DNA of 64,000 nucleotides. It comes from Panulirus ornatus (taxonomy: Eukaryota > Arthropoda > Malacostraca > Decapoda > Palinuridae). Position numbers and translations under genes: made by a program. Under the pieces are notes generated by a model, which was not told the origin of the DNA, ran no database searches, and worked only from the letters and a program-made list of their open reading frames with translations. The DNA lies in contig NC_092225.1 in the NCBI RefSeq assembly GCF_036320965.1, positions 78,593,613-78,657,612 of the forward strand, written 5' to 3'. Every line of letters begins with the position of its first letter. Position 1 is the first letter of the stretch. This document shows positions 34,744 to 46,109 of the stretch, piece after piece.

Positions 34744-34748
<5 letters not shown>
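34541..34748 (+). mobile_element. 3' UTR and A-rich tail of the retrotransposon
   Basis: Follows the RT stop codon. It includes a G12 run at ~34651-34662 and ends CTGTTTCCTTGCGCTACCTC, GCAAACGCGGGAGACAGCGA, CAAAGTATAATA plus poly-A and AAT. The segment from CTGTT to the A-tail matches the SINE tail (CTGTTCTTAGCGCTACCTCG, CTAACGCGGGAAATGGCAAA) over about 45 bp. Confidence 0.88.

Positions 34749-34823
<75 letters not shown>
34749..34823. repeat. (AT)n microsatellite at a LINE tail
   Basis: About 37 TA units starting directly from the A-rich LINE tail. Confidence 0.97.
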
Positions 34824-34825
<2 letters not shown>

Positions 34826-34829
34826 CTAT

Positions 34830-35105
34830 GAGTCCACGGGGAAAATGAAACACGAAAAGTTCCCAAGTGCACTTTCGTGTAATAATCACATCATCAGGGG
34901 AGACACAAGAGAGGAATATAACAGTCAGTTGATATACATCGAAGAGACGAAGCTAGGACGCCATTTGGTAAACATGTGATTGTCCAAAACATATATATAT
35001 CTTGCAGGTATCACATGACTGAGCACAACCTTCGTAAACTTAAAGCGGCTGCTGCATAAATGATGTTCAGTTAATTTCATCATGAGCGTGAAGACCCAGG
35101 TCTGG
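34830..35105. other. Unique sequence, no gene seen
   Basis: No recognisable feature. Confidence 0.4.
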
Positions 35106-35106
35106 C

Positions 35107-35430
35107 TGCGTTATCTTCCTGCTGTGTCAAAGCAGCGTCCTCCTCCTGCTGTATCAAAGCAGCGTCCTCTTCCTGCTGTGTCAAAGCAGCGTCCTCCTCT
35201 TGCTGTGTCAAAGCAGCGCCCTCCTCCTGCTGTATCAAAGCAGTGTCCTCTTCCTGCTGTGTCAAAGCAGCGTCCTCCTCCTGCTGTAGCAAAGCAGCGT
35301 CCTCCTCCTCTGTCAAAGCAGCGTTCTCCTCCTCTGTCAAAGCAGCGTCCTCCTCCTGCTGTGTCAAAGCAGCGAACTCTTCCTGCTGAGTCAAAGCAGC
35401 GTCTTCCTCCTGCTGTGTCAAAGTTGTAAG
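35107..35430. repeat. 27-bp minisatellite
   Basis: About 12 units of GCTGTGTCAAAGCAGCGTCC plus TCCTCCT, with two 21-bp deletion variants lacking GCTGTG context near 35310-35345. GCTG..CAGC gives each unit a potential hairpin. A Gln/Glu/Ala-rich minus-strand frame (35080-35421) exists, but I take it as repeat translation. Confidence 0.93.
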
Positions 35431-35624
35431 AAGTAAACAGATAAACAGGAAGAGGAGATAAGGGTGTGGAAGCAGCGTGAGATAACAGGAGGAAGCTTGA
35501 GGAGGTGAGGACGAGGGTGAGAGGTGCGGGAGGGTGAAGAGAGCCGACGTCTGCCCCGTCGTCAGTTGCCAGCCCCCAGGAACAGCCTGAGGCCGCAGGA
35601 GAAGCGATACCCGCTCGCCGTTGA

Positions 35625-35626
<2 letters not shown>

Positions 35627-35675
<49 letters not shown>
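35627..35675. repeat. (AC)n microsatellite
   Basis: About 24 AC units. Confidence 0.97.
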
Positions 35676-35677
<2 letters not shown>

Positions 35678-35897
35678 GGAGATAGTGTAACAAAAGGAGC
35701 TTCTTTACCCTCCCTTCTCCCTCTTCTCTCACCCCTCCCCTCTCACCCTAAAAGAGAGGGATAGATAGAGAGGGTGGGAGGGAGAGGGAGTTTTTTATGG
35801 ATCTGAAGACAGGTATCTTTGTCCTCCTCCTACAAGCTGTGGTACAGAGTGGTGTTTGCTGCGGTGTTGAAGGGGGTGCCACAGCGTCGTGGTGGTG

Positions 35898-36303
35898 CTT
35901 GCTGTTGTGAGGATGGTGTTTGCTGTGGTGATGGTGGTGGTGTTGGTGAGGATGTTTGCTGTAGTGATGGTGGTGTTGGTGAGGATGTTTGCTGTGGTGA
36001 TGGTGGTGGTGTTGGTGAGGATGCTTGCTGTGGTGATGGTGGTGTTGGTGAGGATGTTTGCTGTGGTGATGGTGGTGTTGGTGAGGATGTTTGCTGTGGT
36101 GATGGTGGTGTTGGTGAGGATGTTTGCTGTGGTGATGGTGGTGGTGTTGGTGAGGATGTTTGCTGTAGTGATGGTGGTGTTGGTGAGGATGTTTGCTGTG
36201 GTGATGGTGGTGGTGTTGGTGAGGATGCTTGCTGTGGTGATGGTGGTGTTGGTGAGGATGTTTGCTGTGGTGATGGTGGTGTTGGTGAGGATGTTTGCTG
36301 TGG
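35898..36303. repeat. 33/36-bp minisatellite with block duplication
   Basis: About 12 units of GTTTGCTGTGGTGATGGTGG plus TGTTGGTGAGGAT, with or without one extra GGT. A run of units at ~35960-36025 (carrying the TGTAGTG and GATGCTTG markers) reappears at ~36155-36230. Ends exactly where the next array begins. Confidence 0.93.
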
Positions 36304-39300
36304 TGCCAAGCATACACAGGTGGTTCTCAGTATACACAGGTGGTTCCAGCATACACAGGTGGTTCTCAGTATACACAGGTGGTTCCAGCATACACAGGTG
36401 GTTCTCAGTATACACAGGTGGTTCCCAGCATACACAGGTGGTTCCAGCATACACAGGTGTTCCCAGCATACACAGATGGTTCCTAGCATACACAGGTGGT
36501 TCTCAGTATACACAGGTGGTTCTCAGTATACACAGGTGGTTCTCAGTATACACAGGTGGTTCCCAGCATACACAGATGGTTCCTAGCATACACAGGTGGT
36601 TCCAGCATACACAGGTGGTTCTCAGTATACACAGGTGGTTCCCAGCATACACAGATGGTTCCTAGCATACACAGGTGGTTCCAGCATACACAGGTGGTTC
36701 CAGCATACACAGGTGGTTCCAGCATACACAGGTGGTTCCCAGCATACACAGATGGTTCCTAGCATACACAGGTGGTTCCCAGCATACACAGATGGTTCCT
36801 AGCATACACAGGTGGTTCCCAGCATACACAGATGGTTCCTAGCATACACAGGTGGTTCCAGCATACACAGGTGGTTCCAGCATACACAGGTGGTTCCAGC
36901 ATACACAGGTGGTTCCAGCATACACAGGTGGTTCTCAGTATACACAGGTGGTTCCAGCATACACAGGTGGTTCCAGCATACACAGGTGGTTCCAGCATAC
37001 ACAGGTGGTTCTCAGTATACACAGGTGGTTCCAGCATACACAGGTGGTTCTCAGTATACACAGGTGGTTCTCAGTATACACAGGTGGTTCTCAGTATACA
37101 CAGGTGGTTCCAGCATACACAGGTGGTTCCAGCATACACAGGTGGTTCTCAGTATACACAGGTGGTTCTCAGTATACACAGGTGGTTCCTAGCATACACA
37201 GGTGGTTCCCAGCATACACAGGTGTTCCCAGCATACACAGATGGTTCCTAGCATACACAGGTGGTTCTCAGTATACACAGGTGGTTCTCAGTATACACAG
37301 GTGGTTCTCAGTATACACAGGTGGTTCTCAGTATACACAGGTGGTTCTCAGTATACACAGGTGGTTCCCAGCATACACAGATGGTTCCTAGCATACACAG
37401 GTGGTTCCAGCATACACAGGTGTTCCCAGCATACACAGGTGGTTCTCAGTATACACAGGTGGTTCCAGCATACACAGGTGGTTCCAGCATACACAGGTGG
37501 TTCTCAGTATACACAGGTGGTTCCAGCATACACAGGTGGTTCCCAGCATACACAGATGGTTCCTAGCATACACAGGTGGTTCCAGCATACACAGGTGGTT
37601 CCAGCATACACAGGTGGTTCTCAGTATACACAGGTGGTTCCCAGCATACACAGATGGTTCCTAGCATACACAGGTGGTTCCAGCATACACAGGTGGTTCT
37701 CAGTATACACAGGTGGTTCTCAGTATACACAGGTGGTTCCAGCATACACAGGTGGTTCCAGCATACACAGGTGTTCCCAGCATACACAGGTGGTTCCCAG
37801 CATACACAGATGGTTCCTAGCATACACAGGTGGTTCCTAGCATACACAGGTGGTTCCCAGCATACACAGATGGTTCCCAGCATACACAGGTGGTTCTCAG
37901 TATACACAGGTGGTTCCCAGCATACACAGGTGTTCCCAGCATACACAGGTGTTCCCAGCATACACAGGTGGTTCTCAGTATACACAGGTGGTTCCCAGCA
38001 TACACAGGTGTTCCCAGCATACACAGGTGGTTCCCAGCATACACAGGTGGTTCCTAGCATACACAGGTGGTTCCCAGCATACACAGGTGGTTCTCAGTAT
38101 ACACAGGTGGTTCTCAGTATACACAGGTGGTTCCCAGCATACACAGGTGTTCCCAGCATACACAGATGGTTCCTAGCATACACAGGTGGTTCCAGCATAC
38201 ACAGGTGTTCCCAGCATACACAGGTGGTTCTCAGTATACACAGGTGGTTCTCAGTATACACAGGTGGTTCCAGCATACACAGGTGGTTCCAGCATACACA
38301 GGTGGTTCCAGCATACACAGGTGGTTCCAGCATACACAGGTGGTTCTCAGTATACACAGGTGGTTCCAGCATACACAGGTGGTTCCAGCATACACAGGTG
38401 GTTCCAGCATACACAGGTGTTCCCAGCATACACAGGTGGTTCCAGCATACACAGGTGTTCCCAGCATACACAGATGGTTCCTAGCATACACAGGTGGTTC
38501 CAGCATACACAGGTGGTTCTCAGTATACACAGGTGGTTCCAGCATACACAGGTGGTTCCAGCATACACAGGTGGTTCCAGCATACACAGGTGGTTCCCAG
38601 CATACACAGATGGTTCCTAGCATACACAGGTGTTCCCAGCATACACAGGTGGTTCTCAGTATACACAGGTGGTTCTCAGTATACACAGGTGGTTCTCAGT
38701 ATACACAGGTGGTTCCCAGCATACACAGATGGTTCCTAGCATACACAGGTGGTTCCAGCATACACAGGTGGTTCTCAGTATACACAGGTGGTTCCAGCAT
38801 ACACAGGTGGTTCTCAGTATACACAGGTGGTTCTCAGTATACACAGGTGGTTCCAGCATACACAGGTGGTTCTCAGTATACACAGGTGGTTCTCAGTATA
38901 CACAGGTGGTTCCCAGCATACACAGATGGTTCCTAGCATACACAGGTGGTTCCAGCATACACAGGTGGTTCCAGCATACACAGGTGTTCCCAGCATACAC
39001 AGGTGGTTCTCAGTATACACAGGTGGTTCTCAGTATACACAGGTGGTTCCAGCATACACAGGTGGTTCTCAGTATACACAGGTGGTTCCAGCATACACAG
39101 GTGGTTCCCAGCATACACAGATGGTTCCTAGCATACACAGGTGGTTCCAGCATACACAGGTGGTTCTCAGTATACACAGGTGGTTCCAGCATACACAGGT
39201 GGTTCTCAGTATACACAGGTGGTTCCAGCATACACAGGTGTTCCCAGCATACACAGGTGGTTCCCAGCATACACAGATGGTTCCTAGCATACACAGGTGG

Positions 39301-41150
39301 TTCTCAGTATACACAGGTGGTTCCAGCATACACAGGTGGTTCTCAGTATACACAGGTGGTTCCAGCATACACAGGTGTTCCCAGCATACACAGATGGTTC
39401 CTAGCATACACAGGTGGTTCTCAGTATACACAGGTGGTTCTCAGTATACACAGGTGGTTCCAGCATACACAGGTGGTTCTCAGTATACACAGGTGGTTCC
39501 CAGCATACACAGATGGTTCCTAGCATACACAGGTGGTTCCAGCATACACAGGTGGTTCTCAGTATACACAGGTGGTTCCCAGCATACACAGATGGTTCCT
39601 AGCATACACAGGTGGTTCTCAGTATACACAGGTGGTTCTCAGTATACACAGGTGGTTCTCAGTATACACAGGTGGTTCCAGCATACACAGGTGGTTCCCA
39701 GCATACACAGGTGGTTCTCAGTATACACAGGTGGTTCCAGCATACACAGGTGGTTCTCAGTATACACAGGTGGTTCTCAGTATACACAGGTGGTTCCAGC
39801 ATACACAGGTGGTTCCCAGCATACACAGATGGTTCCTAGCATACACAGGTGGTTCCAGCATACACAGGTGGTTCCAGCATACACAGGTGGTTCCCAGCAT
39901 ACACAGATGGTTCCTAGCATACACAGGTGGTTCTCAGTATACACAGGTGGTTCCAGCATACACAGGTGGTTCTCAGTATACACAGGTGGTTCTCAGTATA
40001 CACAGGTGGTTCTCAGTATACACAGGTGGTTCTCAGTATACACAGGTGGTTCTCAGTATACACAGGTGGTTCCAGCATACACAGGTGGTTCTCAGTATAC
40101 ACAGGTGGTTCCAGCATACACAGGTGGTTCTCAGTATACACAGGTGGTTCTCAGTATACACAGGTGGTTCTCAGTATACACAGGTGGTTCCAGCATACAC
40201 AGGTGGTTCCAGCATACACAGGTGGTTCTCAGTATACACAGGTGGTTCCAGCATACACAGGTGGTTCTCAGTATACACAGGTGGTTCCAGCATACACAGG
40301 TGGTTCTCAGTATACACAGGTGGTTCTCAGTATACACAGGTGGTTCTCAGTATACACAGGTGGTTCTCAGTATACACAGGTGGTTCTCAGTATACACAGG
40401 TGGTTCTCAGTATACACAGGTGGTTCCAGCATACACAGGTGGTTCTCAGTATACACAGGTGGTTCTCAGTATACACAGGTGGTTCTCAGTATACACAGGT
40501 GGTTCTCAGTATACACAGGTGGTTCCAGCATACACAGGTGGTTCCAGCATACACAGGTGGTTCTCAGTATACACAGGTGGTTCCTAGCATACACAGGTGG
40601 TTCCAGCATACACAGGTGGTTCTCAGTATACACAGGTGGTTCCCAGCATACACAGATGGTTCCTAGCATACACAGGTGGTTCCTAGCATACACAGGTGGT
40701 TCCAGCATACACAGGTGTTCCCAGCATACACAGATGGTTCCTAGCATACACAGGTGGTTCTCAGTATACACAGGTGGTTCTCAGTATACACAGGTGGTTC
40801 TCAGTATACACAGGTGGTTCTCAGTATACACAGGTGGTTCCAGCATACACAGGTGGTTCCAGTATACACAGGTGGTTCCCAGCATACACAGGTGGTTCCC
40901 AGCATACACAGGTGGTTCCCAGCATACACAGGTGGTTCTCAGTATACACAGGTGGTTCCCAGCATACACAGGTGGTTCCCAGCATACACAAGTGGTTCCC
41001 AGCATACACAGGTGGTTCTCAGTATACACAGGTGGTTCTCAGTATACACAGGTGGATCCCAATCATACACAGGTGGTTCTCAGTATACCCAGATGGTTCC
41101 CAGCATACACAGGTGGTTCTCAGTATACCCAGATGGTTCCCAGCATCACA
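36303..41150. repeat. 4.85-kb satellite-like array of 19/20-bp monomers
   Basis: Roughly 245 monomers of five types: TATACACAGGTGGTTCTCAG (20), CATACACAGGTGGTTCCAG (19), CATACACAGGTGGTTCCCAG (20), CATACACAGGTGTTCCCAG (19) and CATACACAGATGGTTCCTAG (20). The GATGG/CCTAG type almost always follows a CCCAG monomer, so the two form a fixed dimer. Types are otherwise irregularly mixed. Proportions shift along the array: the TATACACAGG/TCTCAG type dominates from ~39900 to 40560. Degenerate monomers occur only at the right edge (from ~40860, e.g. GTGGATCCCAATC). Mixed 19/20 periods keep all three plus frames open for up to 612 codons. These frames are not genes. Confidence 0.97.
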
Positions 41151-41154
41151 ATAC

Positions 41155-41400
41155 CGTAAGACACAAGGTTGGGTTATGCCTGAGTTGTGTCACTCACAAG
41201 AAGAGGCTTAACCAGGACGTATCCTGACTCTGAAGTTAAAGCTAATTCCACCCTTACCACCAGGAGTTAATAGAGATGTTTTTTGTACATTTCCCTAACA
41301 GTATTTCCGCACGTTCTTATTTTTCTCCTAAGACCCATGTTGCACAGGAGGCGAGGCAGGTGTTCCGTGCAACATCTCTTGTGTTGCAGAGTATTGCCTA
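41155..41400. other. Short unique spacer between arrays
   Basis: No gene is supported. Confidence 0.4.
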
Positions 41401-42165
41401 AGTGGCAGTGTTGGTGATGTGTTGGTGGTAGTGGTGGCGGGCGGTGGTGACAGACCCCGGCAGTGTTGGTGATAATGGTGGCGGGTGGTGGTGACAGACC
41501 CCGGCAGTGTTGGTGATAATGGTGGCGGGAGGTGGTGACAGACCCCGGCAGTGTTGGTGATAATGGCGGCGGGTGGTGGTGACAGACCCCGGCAGTGTTG
41601 GTGATAATGGTGGCGGGTGGTGGTGACAGACCCCGGCAGTGTTGGTGATAATGGTGGCGGGCGGTGGTGCCAGACCCCGGCAGTGTTGGTGATAATGGTG
41701 GCGGGTGATGGTGACAGACCCCGGCAGTGTTGGTGATAATGGTGGCGGGTGATGGTGACAGACCCCGGCAGTGTTGGTGATAATGGTGGCGGGCGGTGGT
41801 GACAGACCCCGGCAGTGTTGGTGATAATGGTGGCGGGCGGTGGTGACAGACCCCGGCAGTGTTGGTGATAATGGTGGCGGGCGGTGGTGACAGACCGGCA
41901 GTGTTGGTGATAATGGTGGCTGGTGGTGGTGACAGACCCCGGCAGTGTTGGTGATAATGGTGGCGGGCGGTGGTGACAGACCCCGGCAGTGTTGGTGATA
42001 ATGGTGGCGGGCGGTGGTGCCAGACCCCGGCAGTGTTGGTGATAATGGTGGCGGGCGGTGGTGCCAGACCCCGGCAGTGTTGGTGATAATGGTGGCTGGT
42101 GGTGATGACAGACCCCGGCAGTGTTGGTGATAATGGTGGCGGGCGGTGGTGCCAGGTTGGCCGGC
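41401..42165. repeat. 44-bp minisatellite (~17 units)
   Basis: GTGACAGACCCCGGCAGTGT then TGGTGATAATGGTGGCGGGY then GGTG. Variants include GTGCCAGACC and a CCC-deleted copy at ~41890. Three minus-strand frames of over 300 codons are artefacts of a 44-bp period lacking stops. Confidence 0.96.
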
Positions 42166-42345
42166 AGTGATGCCAGAGGTGGTGGGCGAGGGGGGCCACG
42201 GTGGAGATCCCTTCCTGACATATTGACTAGTGGCAGAGGCGCGTCGTGTTGACCACACACACCCACCCACACCCACACACTCGCCAAGCCTTGCTTCCTG
42301 CCCCGTGGCTCCTGCGCGTGTCATACTTCATCCTCGCAAACATAC

Positions 42346-42660
42346 TGCCCCGACATACTACCCCGACATACTGCCCCGACATACTACCCCGACATACTGC
42401 CCCGACATACTACCCCGACATACTGCCCCGACATACTACCCCGACATGCTGCCCCGACATACTACCCCGACATGCTACCCCGACATACTGCCCCGACATA
42501 CTACCCCGACATGCTACCCCGACATACTGCCCCGACATACTGCCCCGACATGCTACCCCGACATACTACCCCGACATGCTACCCCGACATGCTACCCCGA
42601 CATACTGCCCCGACATGCTACCCCGACATACTGCCCCGACATGCTACCCCGACATACTTC
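42346..42660. repeat. 13-bp minisatellite (~24 units)
   Basis: ACATACTGCCCCG and ACATACTACCCCG alternate strictly for the first ~8 units, then ACATGCTACCCCG enters. The alternation shows an original 26-bp dimer. Confidence 0.95.
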
Positions 42661-42718
42661 CGGGGTACCTTCCTCCCCAGTATACGGCCCCCAGAATCTT
42701 ACCCCAGTATTTAGCCCA

Positions 42719-43135
42719 CTACACTGTCACAGTACACTGCCATGTCACAGTACAGTGCCATGTCACAGTACAGTGCCATGTCACAGTACAGTGCCATGTC
42801 ACAGTACACTGCCATGTCACAGTACAGTGCCATGTCACAGTACAGTGCCATGTCACAGTACAGTGCCATGTCACAGTACACTGCCATGTCACAGTACACT
42901 GCCATGTCACAGTACACTGCCATGTCACAGTACAGTGCCATGTCACAGTACAGTGCCATGTCACAGTACAGTGCCATGTCACAGTACACTGCCATGTCAC
43001 AGTACACTGCCATGTCACAGTACACTGCCATGTCACAGTACACTGCCATGTCATAGTACAGTGCCATGTCATAGTACACTGCCATGTCATAGTACAGTGC
43101 CATGTCATAGTACAGTGCCATGTCATAGTACAGTG
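42719..43135. repeat. 18-bp minisatellite (~23 units)
   Basis: CAGTACAGTGCCATGTCA or CAGTACACTGCCATGTCA. The last five units carry TCATAGTAC instead of TCACAGTAC, a sub-block that spread locally. Confidence 0.96.
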
Positions 43136-43261
43136 CCCTCGTGGATGCCTCTTACAGTTTTCGTGGGTCTTCACAGCCCGGGCTGGGCCCAGGCTGCTGG
43201 ATTGGTTCGTTGGTCGACCAAGGTGTTGGAGGTCGCAATCCCTCACGCCCACGTGAAGAGG

Positions 43262-43275
43262 CACCCCCCCCCCCC

Positions 43276-43351
<76 letters not shown>
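43262..43351. repeat. Poly-C then (AC)n microsatellite
   Basis: C14 run (~43263-43276) followed by ~36 AC units. Confidence 0.97.
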
Positions 43352-43352
<1 letters not shown>

Positions 43353-43399
43353 CCTGGCTGGGCTGGTGCACTGTGATGGTACCACTGTGGATTTCCTCA

Positions 43400-43685
43400 C
43401 CACATCTACCCATCTTATGTACCCCCCCCACCCCTCCATACCCTCTCGAACGTACTGTGCCAGTTCATTCTCCATTATGTGCCCCATTATGTGCCCAGAA
43501 CATAATCACAACATATTACCCAAATATGTGACCCACAACATAATGTCCCATAGTCTTATCCCACATGTGACCCACATGATATCCCATGTGTTACCCAACA
43601 TGTGACCCTCAACTCGGGTTACCCAATAAGTGTTCCCAACATACTTTCTCGACATTCTTTTCAAAAAGTAACCCAGACATGTCGT
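43400..43685. repeat. Degenerate CCCACATGTGAC / CCCAACATAT-type repeat
   Basis: Phrases like ACCCAACATGTGACCC, TACCCAAATATGTGACCC and CCCACATGATATCCC recur with spacing of 15-20 bp from ~43480 to 43640. Probably a decayed relative of the ACATACTACCCCG array. Confidence 0.5.
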
Positions 43686-43687
43686 AG

Positions 43688-43701
43688 TGTGTGTTTGTGT
43701 G

Positions 43702-43767
<66 letters not shown>
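43688..43767. repeat. (GT)n microsatellite
   Basis: About 38 GT units, two TT interruptions. Confidence 0.96.
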
Positions 43768-43768
<1 letters not shown>

Positions 43769-43789
43769 GGAGGCGCGAAAGTCCGGGAG

Positions 43790-44180
43790 TGAGTGTGTAT
43801 TATGACGGGACACTGTGAGTGCTGGGGCGTGTTTGTGGATGGGAGTGAGTGCGACAGTATTCGTGTGAGGGTGAGGGGCGAATGTGTGCGTGTGAAACTT
43901 TGGTAGTGTTCGGGGTGAAGTGCGGTAGTATGAGGTGCGTATAAGAGTGTGGGAGTCCATGGTTACATGTTGGAGTGCGAAAGAAAGGGTGTAATAGAGT
44001 TTAGGAATGTGTATGTAAGTGTGGGAGAGGTTGTAACTACATGGGTGTGTGAAATGGTGTACAGGGGTGTCAGTAACAGTGCGAGAGTGTGAAAGTGTAT
44101 GTGTAGGACTGCAGGGAAATCTGTTAGAGTGCGAGAGTAAGTATGTGACCGCGGTAGTGTGTGAGATTGTGGGTATGTGT
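43790..44180. repeat. Degenerate GTGNGAGTGTG-rich region
   Basis: Loosely repeated phrases such as GTGCGAGAGTG, GTGGGAGTGAGTG and GGTAGTGTG, without a clear period. No gene is supported. Confidence 0.4.
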
Positions 44181-44184
44181 GGAG

Positions 44185-44202
44185 GACAAAGCAAAATAAA
44201 AA

Positions 44203-44264
<62 letters not shown>
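44185..44264. repeat. Poly-A then (AT)n microsatellite, possible LINE tail
   Basis: GACAAAGCAAAATAAAAAAA followed by TA units. The lead-in resembles the LINE tail CGACAAAGTATAATAAAAAA, but upstream similarity is not visible, so the link is tentative. Confidence 0.6.
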
Positions 44265-44267
<3 letters not shown>

Positions 44268-44458
44268 GAGGTTCCGTTAGTGCGATGTGTGTCAATGTGT
44301 GGGCGTGTGCAAGAGAGAGTATGTGAGAGAGGGGAGGCCACAATTAAGCGAGGGGGGGAGGGGGCGGTTGGGGTGGGTGGGTGTAGGAAGGAGGCAGGGC
44401 ATCAGTACCAAGTCATCAACATTAAAGTCAACAACATTAATTACGGTAATTACGGTGC

Positions 44459-44563
<105 letters not shown>

Positions 44564-44614
44564 CACTACTGGAACCACCCCACCAAAACATCAAAGATAA
44601 CAACAAAATACAAC

Positions 44615-44620
44615 AACGCT

Positions 44621-44651
<31 letters not shown>

Positions 44652-44652
44652 G
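44615..44652. repeat. (AAC)n microsatellite
   Basis: About 12 AAC units. Confidence 0.93.
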
Positions 44653-44744
44653 CACCGTGGCTTCAAAGTTATTAAATCATGAAAGAAAAATGAAAGCCAG
44701 GGGTTGTTGTTGACTCTCTGCTGCACAGTGTAAACCCAGGAGGA

Positions 44745-45420
44745 GCACCACGACGGTACGATCATTGTACACGACGGTACGATCATTCTCCACGACGGTA
44801 CGATCCTTGTACACGACGGTACGATCATTGTACACGACGGTACGATCATTGTACACGGCGGTACGACCCTTGAGCACGACGGTACGATCATTGTACACGA
44901 CGGTACGATCATTGTACACGACGGTACGATCATTGTACACGACGGTACGATCATTGTACACGACGGTACGGTCATTGTACACGACGGTACGATCATTGTA
45001 CACGACGGTACGATCATTGTACACGACGGTACGACCCTTGAGCACGACGGTACGATCATTGTACACGACGGTACGATCATTGTACACGACGGTACGATCC
45101 TTGTACACGACGGTACGACCCTTGAGCACGACGGTACGATCATTGTACACGACGGTACGATCATTGTACACGACGGTACGATCATTGTACACGACGGTAC
45201 GATCATTGTACACGACGGTACGATCCTTGTACACGACGGGACGATCATTGTACACGACGGGACGATCATTGTACACGACGGTGCAATCCTTGTACACGAC
45301 GGTACGATCATTGTACACGACGGTACGATCATTGTACACGATGGTACGATCATTGTACACGACGGTACGATCCCTGAGCACGGCGACGCAGGGGTGGTCG
45401 CACCGTCGTGTTCAGGGAGT
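44745..45420 (+). repeat. 21-bp array with inverted end, foldback-family locus 5
   Basis: About 30 forward units of CACGACGGTACGATCATTGT plus A, with CCTTGAG and CCTTGTA variants. At ~45370 the forward unit TCCCTGAGCACGGCGACGC is followed after ~8 bp by GGTCGCACCGTCGTGTTCAG, its inverted partner. The two arms therefore meet with the family centre deleted. The 380-codon plus-strand frame beginning here is repeat translation. Confidence 0.93.
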
Positions 45421-45539
45421 TAAGATCACCATTGTGATACGTGAACACACTGACACCAGTACATCAAGAGCAGTTAGTAGGAACTTCATGAATGACGAAG
45501 GCCACAGCAGTGGCCACCCCCCACCCAGGACAACCTGGG

Positions 45540-45950
45540 CCACAGCACTAATGTACCACAGCAACCCTAGCACCATCTACAACCACAGCACCATCAGTAA
45601 CAACCACAGCACTAGCACCATCAACAACAGCAACTACAACACCATTAGCACCAACAACAACAACCACAACACCACCAACAAGCACAACACCACCAACAAG
45701 CACACCACCACAACACCAACAACAACCACTACAACCACAACACCATCGACAACCACCACCACAACACCAACAACCACTACAACCACAACACCAACAACCA
45801 CAAGACCGCCTCCAACAACAACCACAGCACAGACTACACTCGCATCACCAAGAAAGACGACAGCCAAAGCACAACCCATAACCACAATACAAGCAGAGAA
45901 ACAATAACTACAGCAGCAATAACAACAACAACAACCATTGCGCCATCACC

Positions 45951-45982
<32 letters not shown>

Positions 45983-46072
45983 CCATTGCGCCATCACCAA
46001 CAACAACAACAACAACAACAACAACCATTGCGCCATCACCAACAACAACAACAACAACAACATCACCAGCAA
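45540..46072. repeat. ACC/AAC-rich simple-sequence region
   Basis: Irregular CAACACCA and ACCACC (45540-45840), then a ~50-bp higher-order unit (AACAACCATTGCGCCATCAC followed by CAACAACAAC) repeated three times at 45930-46060. No ORF merits a call. Confidence 0.9.
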
Positions 46073-46109
46073 TAAAAAAAATCACAGCAGTTGCAACAGT
46101 GATAAACGC

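Noticed and set aside
35748..36317. His-rich 189-codon minus-strand protein (SKHPHQHHHHH)
   Set aside because: Product of the 33/36-bp GGTGATGGTG repeat; no independent support.
38749..40587. 612-codon plus-strand open frame with VYTGGSQ-type repeats
   Set aside because: Arises from the 19/20-bp satellite, whose mixed period leaves all three plus frames open. No start context, domain or non-repetitive part.
41267..42324. Minus-strand frames of 308-319 codons (HHRPPPLSPTLPGSV repeats)
   Set aside because: Translation of the 44-bp minisatellite in three frames at once. A real gene would favour one frame.
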